8,848 nt of DNA, from NCBI GenBank assembly GCA_003519205.1, contig DOXE01000298.1:1-8848 (forward strand), in the 5' to 3' direction. Origin of the DNA: Chloroflexota bacterium (GTDB taxonomy: Bacteria; Chloroflexota; Anaerolineae; Promineifilales; Promineifilaceae). This document shows positions 7,717 through 8,848 of this stretch, piece after piece; positions within the stretch are counted from its first letter, which is position 1, and each line of letters opens with the position of its first letter. The translations under genes were made by a program, and so were the position numbers. The notes beneath the pieces are model-generated. The model ran no database searches, was not told the DNA's origin, and saw only the letters and a program-made list of their open reading frames with translations.

Positions 7717-8784
7717 GTGGATTATGCCATTGTTGTTATAATCCGGCAGCCAATGCAACAAACAGCAGCAAATAAAAGAATCCAGTTTTGGATAGGCATT
7801 CTAGTCAGTATTGGCTGCCTGGCAGCCATTTTCGTGTTCATCAAACCGGCTGAGATATTGGCAGCTCTAAAAAATACGCGATATGAGCTCTGGACCATGG
7901 CGGCCTTGACGCTAGTACTTTTTTTGGTCCTAAGGGCAATTCGTTGGCGCTATATGATCAATAGTGGCCTAGAAAATGGAAATGTGGCCTATAGTAGCGT
8001 CTTTCACATCCAGAATATTGGCTACATGCTAACAAATATCCTGCCGTTTCGTCTGGGTGATGTCGCTCGGGCAGTTCTAATTGGAAATGTGCCGCCGGCC
8101 ACAATATCTCTTGGCTTATCAACCATGGTTGTGGAACGGATATTTGACCTGCTATTTATCGTCATTCTCTTTCCATTTACTGTCGCTGGCGTGGAGCGAT
8201 TGCCGCCCGAGATTAAAACTGTAGCTATGGTAACTGGTCTTTTGGCCATCTTAGCCGCCTTGGTGATGGGCGGCGCAGCGAATAAGCGCCAATCTGCAAT
8301 TAAAGTTGCCGAATTTATCCTCAACCGTATCCCATTCCTCGATACCAAGACCTGGCTGAGAAGGCTTGACGATCTATTGCGGGGTCTGGATGTATTGACA
8401 AGTTTTAGAAGTGCCATGACGTTAATTTTCCTGACTATCGTCGTATGGTTGCCCATTATCGTTGGTTATTACATAGGGATGCGGGCGGTTAATTTGGAAA
8501 CCAATCTGGTTGAAGCTGCCTTTGTTGTTTGCATAGCCGCTTTAAGCATCACTGCGCCCTCTTCGCCTGGTCAAGTAGGTGTCTACGAAGCAGGTGTTAC
8601 ATTTGCCATAGCCAGTATTCTTGGCTTGCCTGAAGGCCAGGCTGCCTCTTTCGCATTCCTGAATCATGCAGTGAACTATGTCATCATTGGCATATTGGGC
8701 ATTATAGGGATCACTCGGACAGGGGAAACCTTCGGTAGTGTGATTCAATCTACTCGTAGTTTAGTAAGGTCTCGTACAGAGTGA
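7717..8784 (+). CDS. Flippase-like membrane protein, LPG-synthase transmembrane (UPF0104) family
   Basis: An integral membrane protein of up to 355 residues from the family named for the membrane half of lysylphosphatidylglycerol synthase (MprF). It lacks the soluble aminoacyl-transfer domain, so it is a stand-alone flippase-like or lipid-handling protein. Hydrophobic segments lie near residues 23-42, 57-73, 92-110, 143-158, 168-186, 236-256, 263-280, 290-305 and 318-333. Family motifs are LPFRLGDVAR (109-118), VVERIFDLLF (138-147) and SSPGQVGVYEAG (282-293). By inference it flips or binds a glycolipid or isoprenoid-linked sugar. The start is uncertain. GTG 7717 has AAGG seven bases upstream, but a good -10 sequence overlaps that area. 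ATG 7753 would give MQQTAANKRIQFW, a more typical N-terminus directly before the first membrane segment, but has no clear ribosome site. The gene diverges from the cupin gene across 85 bases. Confidence 0.88.
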   Translation: MDYAIVVIIRQPMQQTAANKRIQFWIGILVSIGCLAAIFVFIKPAEILAALKNTRYELWTMAALTLVLFLVLRAIRWRYMINSGLENGNVAYSSVFHIQNIGYMLTNILPFRLGDVARAVLIGNVPPATISLGLSTMVVERIFDLLFIVILFPFTVAGVERLPPEIKTVAMVTGLLAILAALVMGGAANKRQSAIKVAEFILNRIPFLDTKTWLRRLDDLLRGLDVLTSFRSAMTLIFLTIVVWLPIIVGYYIGMRAVNLETNLVEAAFVVCIAALSITAPSSPGQVGVYEAGVTFAIASILGLPEGQAASFAFLNHAVNYVIIGILGIIGITRTGETFGSVIQSTRSLVRSRTE

Positions 8785-8848
8785 AACACCTTGAATTTAT
8801 GGAGCTCTTCACCCTTCCGATTTACCACTAAGAGCTAACTCTAAAGCA

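Noticed and set aside
8022..8456. Open frame of 144 codons on the minus strand opposite the flippase-like gene
   Set aside because: It lies wholly within a clear membrane protein gene, its translation is rich in Arg, Thr and Asn with no family features, and it is an antisense shadow.
8803..8836. Inverted repeat AGCTCTT / AAGAGCT just after the flippase-like gene
   Set aside because: The stem is only seven pairs with a 20-base loop and no U run follows, so it is not a convincing terminator.

Overview
The window looks like a chromosomal stretch of a bacterium of moderate GC, most likely a Chloroflexota (Anaerolineae-like) organism. That guess rests on two things recalled from family knowledge, not on a search. 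One is the large PTPS-related/YfhO-like multi-spanning membrane protein with a soluble beta-rich C-terminal domain. The other is the APPQY form of the RsmD catalytic loop. No rRNA, tRNA, CRISPR array, insertion sequence or phage gene was seen.

Layout: seven genes lie head to tail on the minus strand and one gene diverges on the plus strand. In transcription order the minus-strand genes are a small cupin, a YajO-like aldo/keto reductase, a DSD1/D-threonine-aldolase-type PLP enzyme, sucC, sucD, a large membrane glycosyltransferase-like protein, and rsmD, which runs off the left edge just before its end. The plus-strand gene (7717-8784) encodes a flippase-like membrane protein of the LPG-synthase transmembrane family. 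The 85-base gap between it and the cupin gene must hold the divergent promoters. The last 64 bases hold nothing recognisable.

Spacing suggests two or three transcription units. Cupin and aldo/keto reductase are 15 bases apart. A 149-base gap with a small hairpin follows. The PLP enzyme and sucC then overlap by 14 bases, with the sucC Shine-Dalgarno site inside the upstream gene, and sucC-sucD are 25 bases apart. After a 71-base gap come the membrane protein and rsmD, 21 bases apart.

SucCD carry out the succinyl-CoA/succinate step of the TCA cycle. The PLP enzyme acts on D-3-hydroxy amino acids or related compounds. The aldo/keto reductase and cupin look like sugar or small-molecule metabolism. 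The two membrane proteins suggest cell-envelope glycan or lipid work. All genes look intact and most are ordinary housekeeping or accessory genes. I see no convincing undescribed system. The points most worth a second look are the PLP enzyme-sucC coupling, an eight-residue insertion in SucD, and the altered catalytic motif in RsmD.
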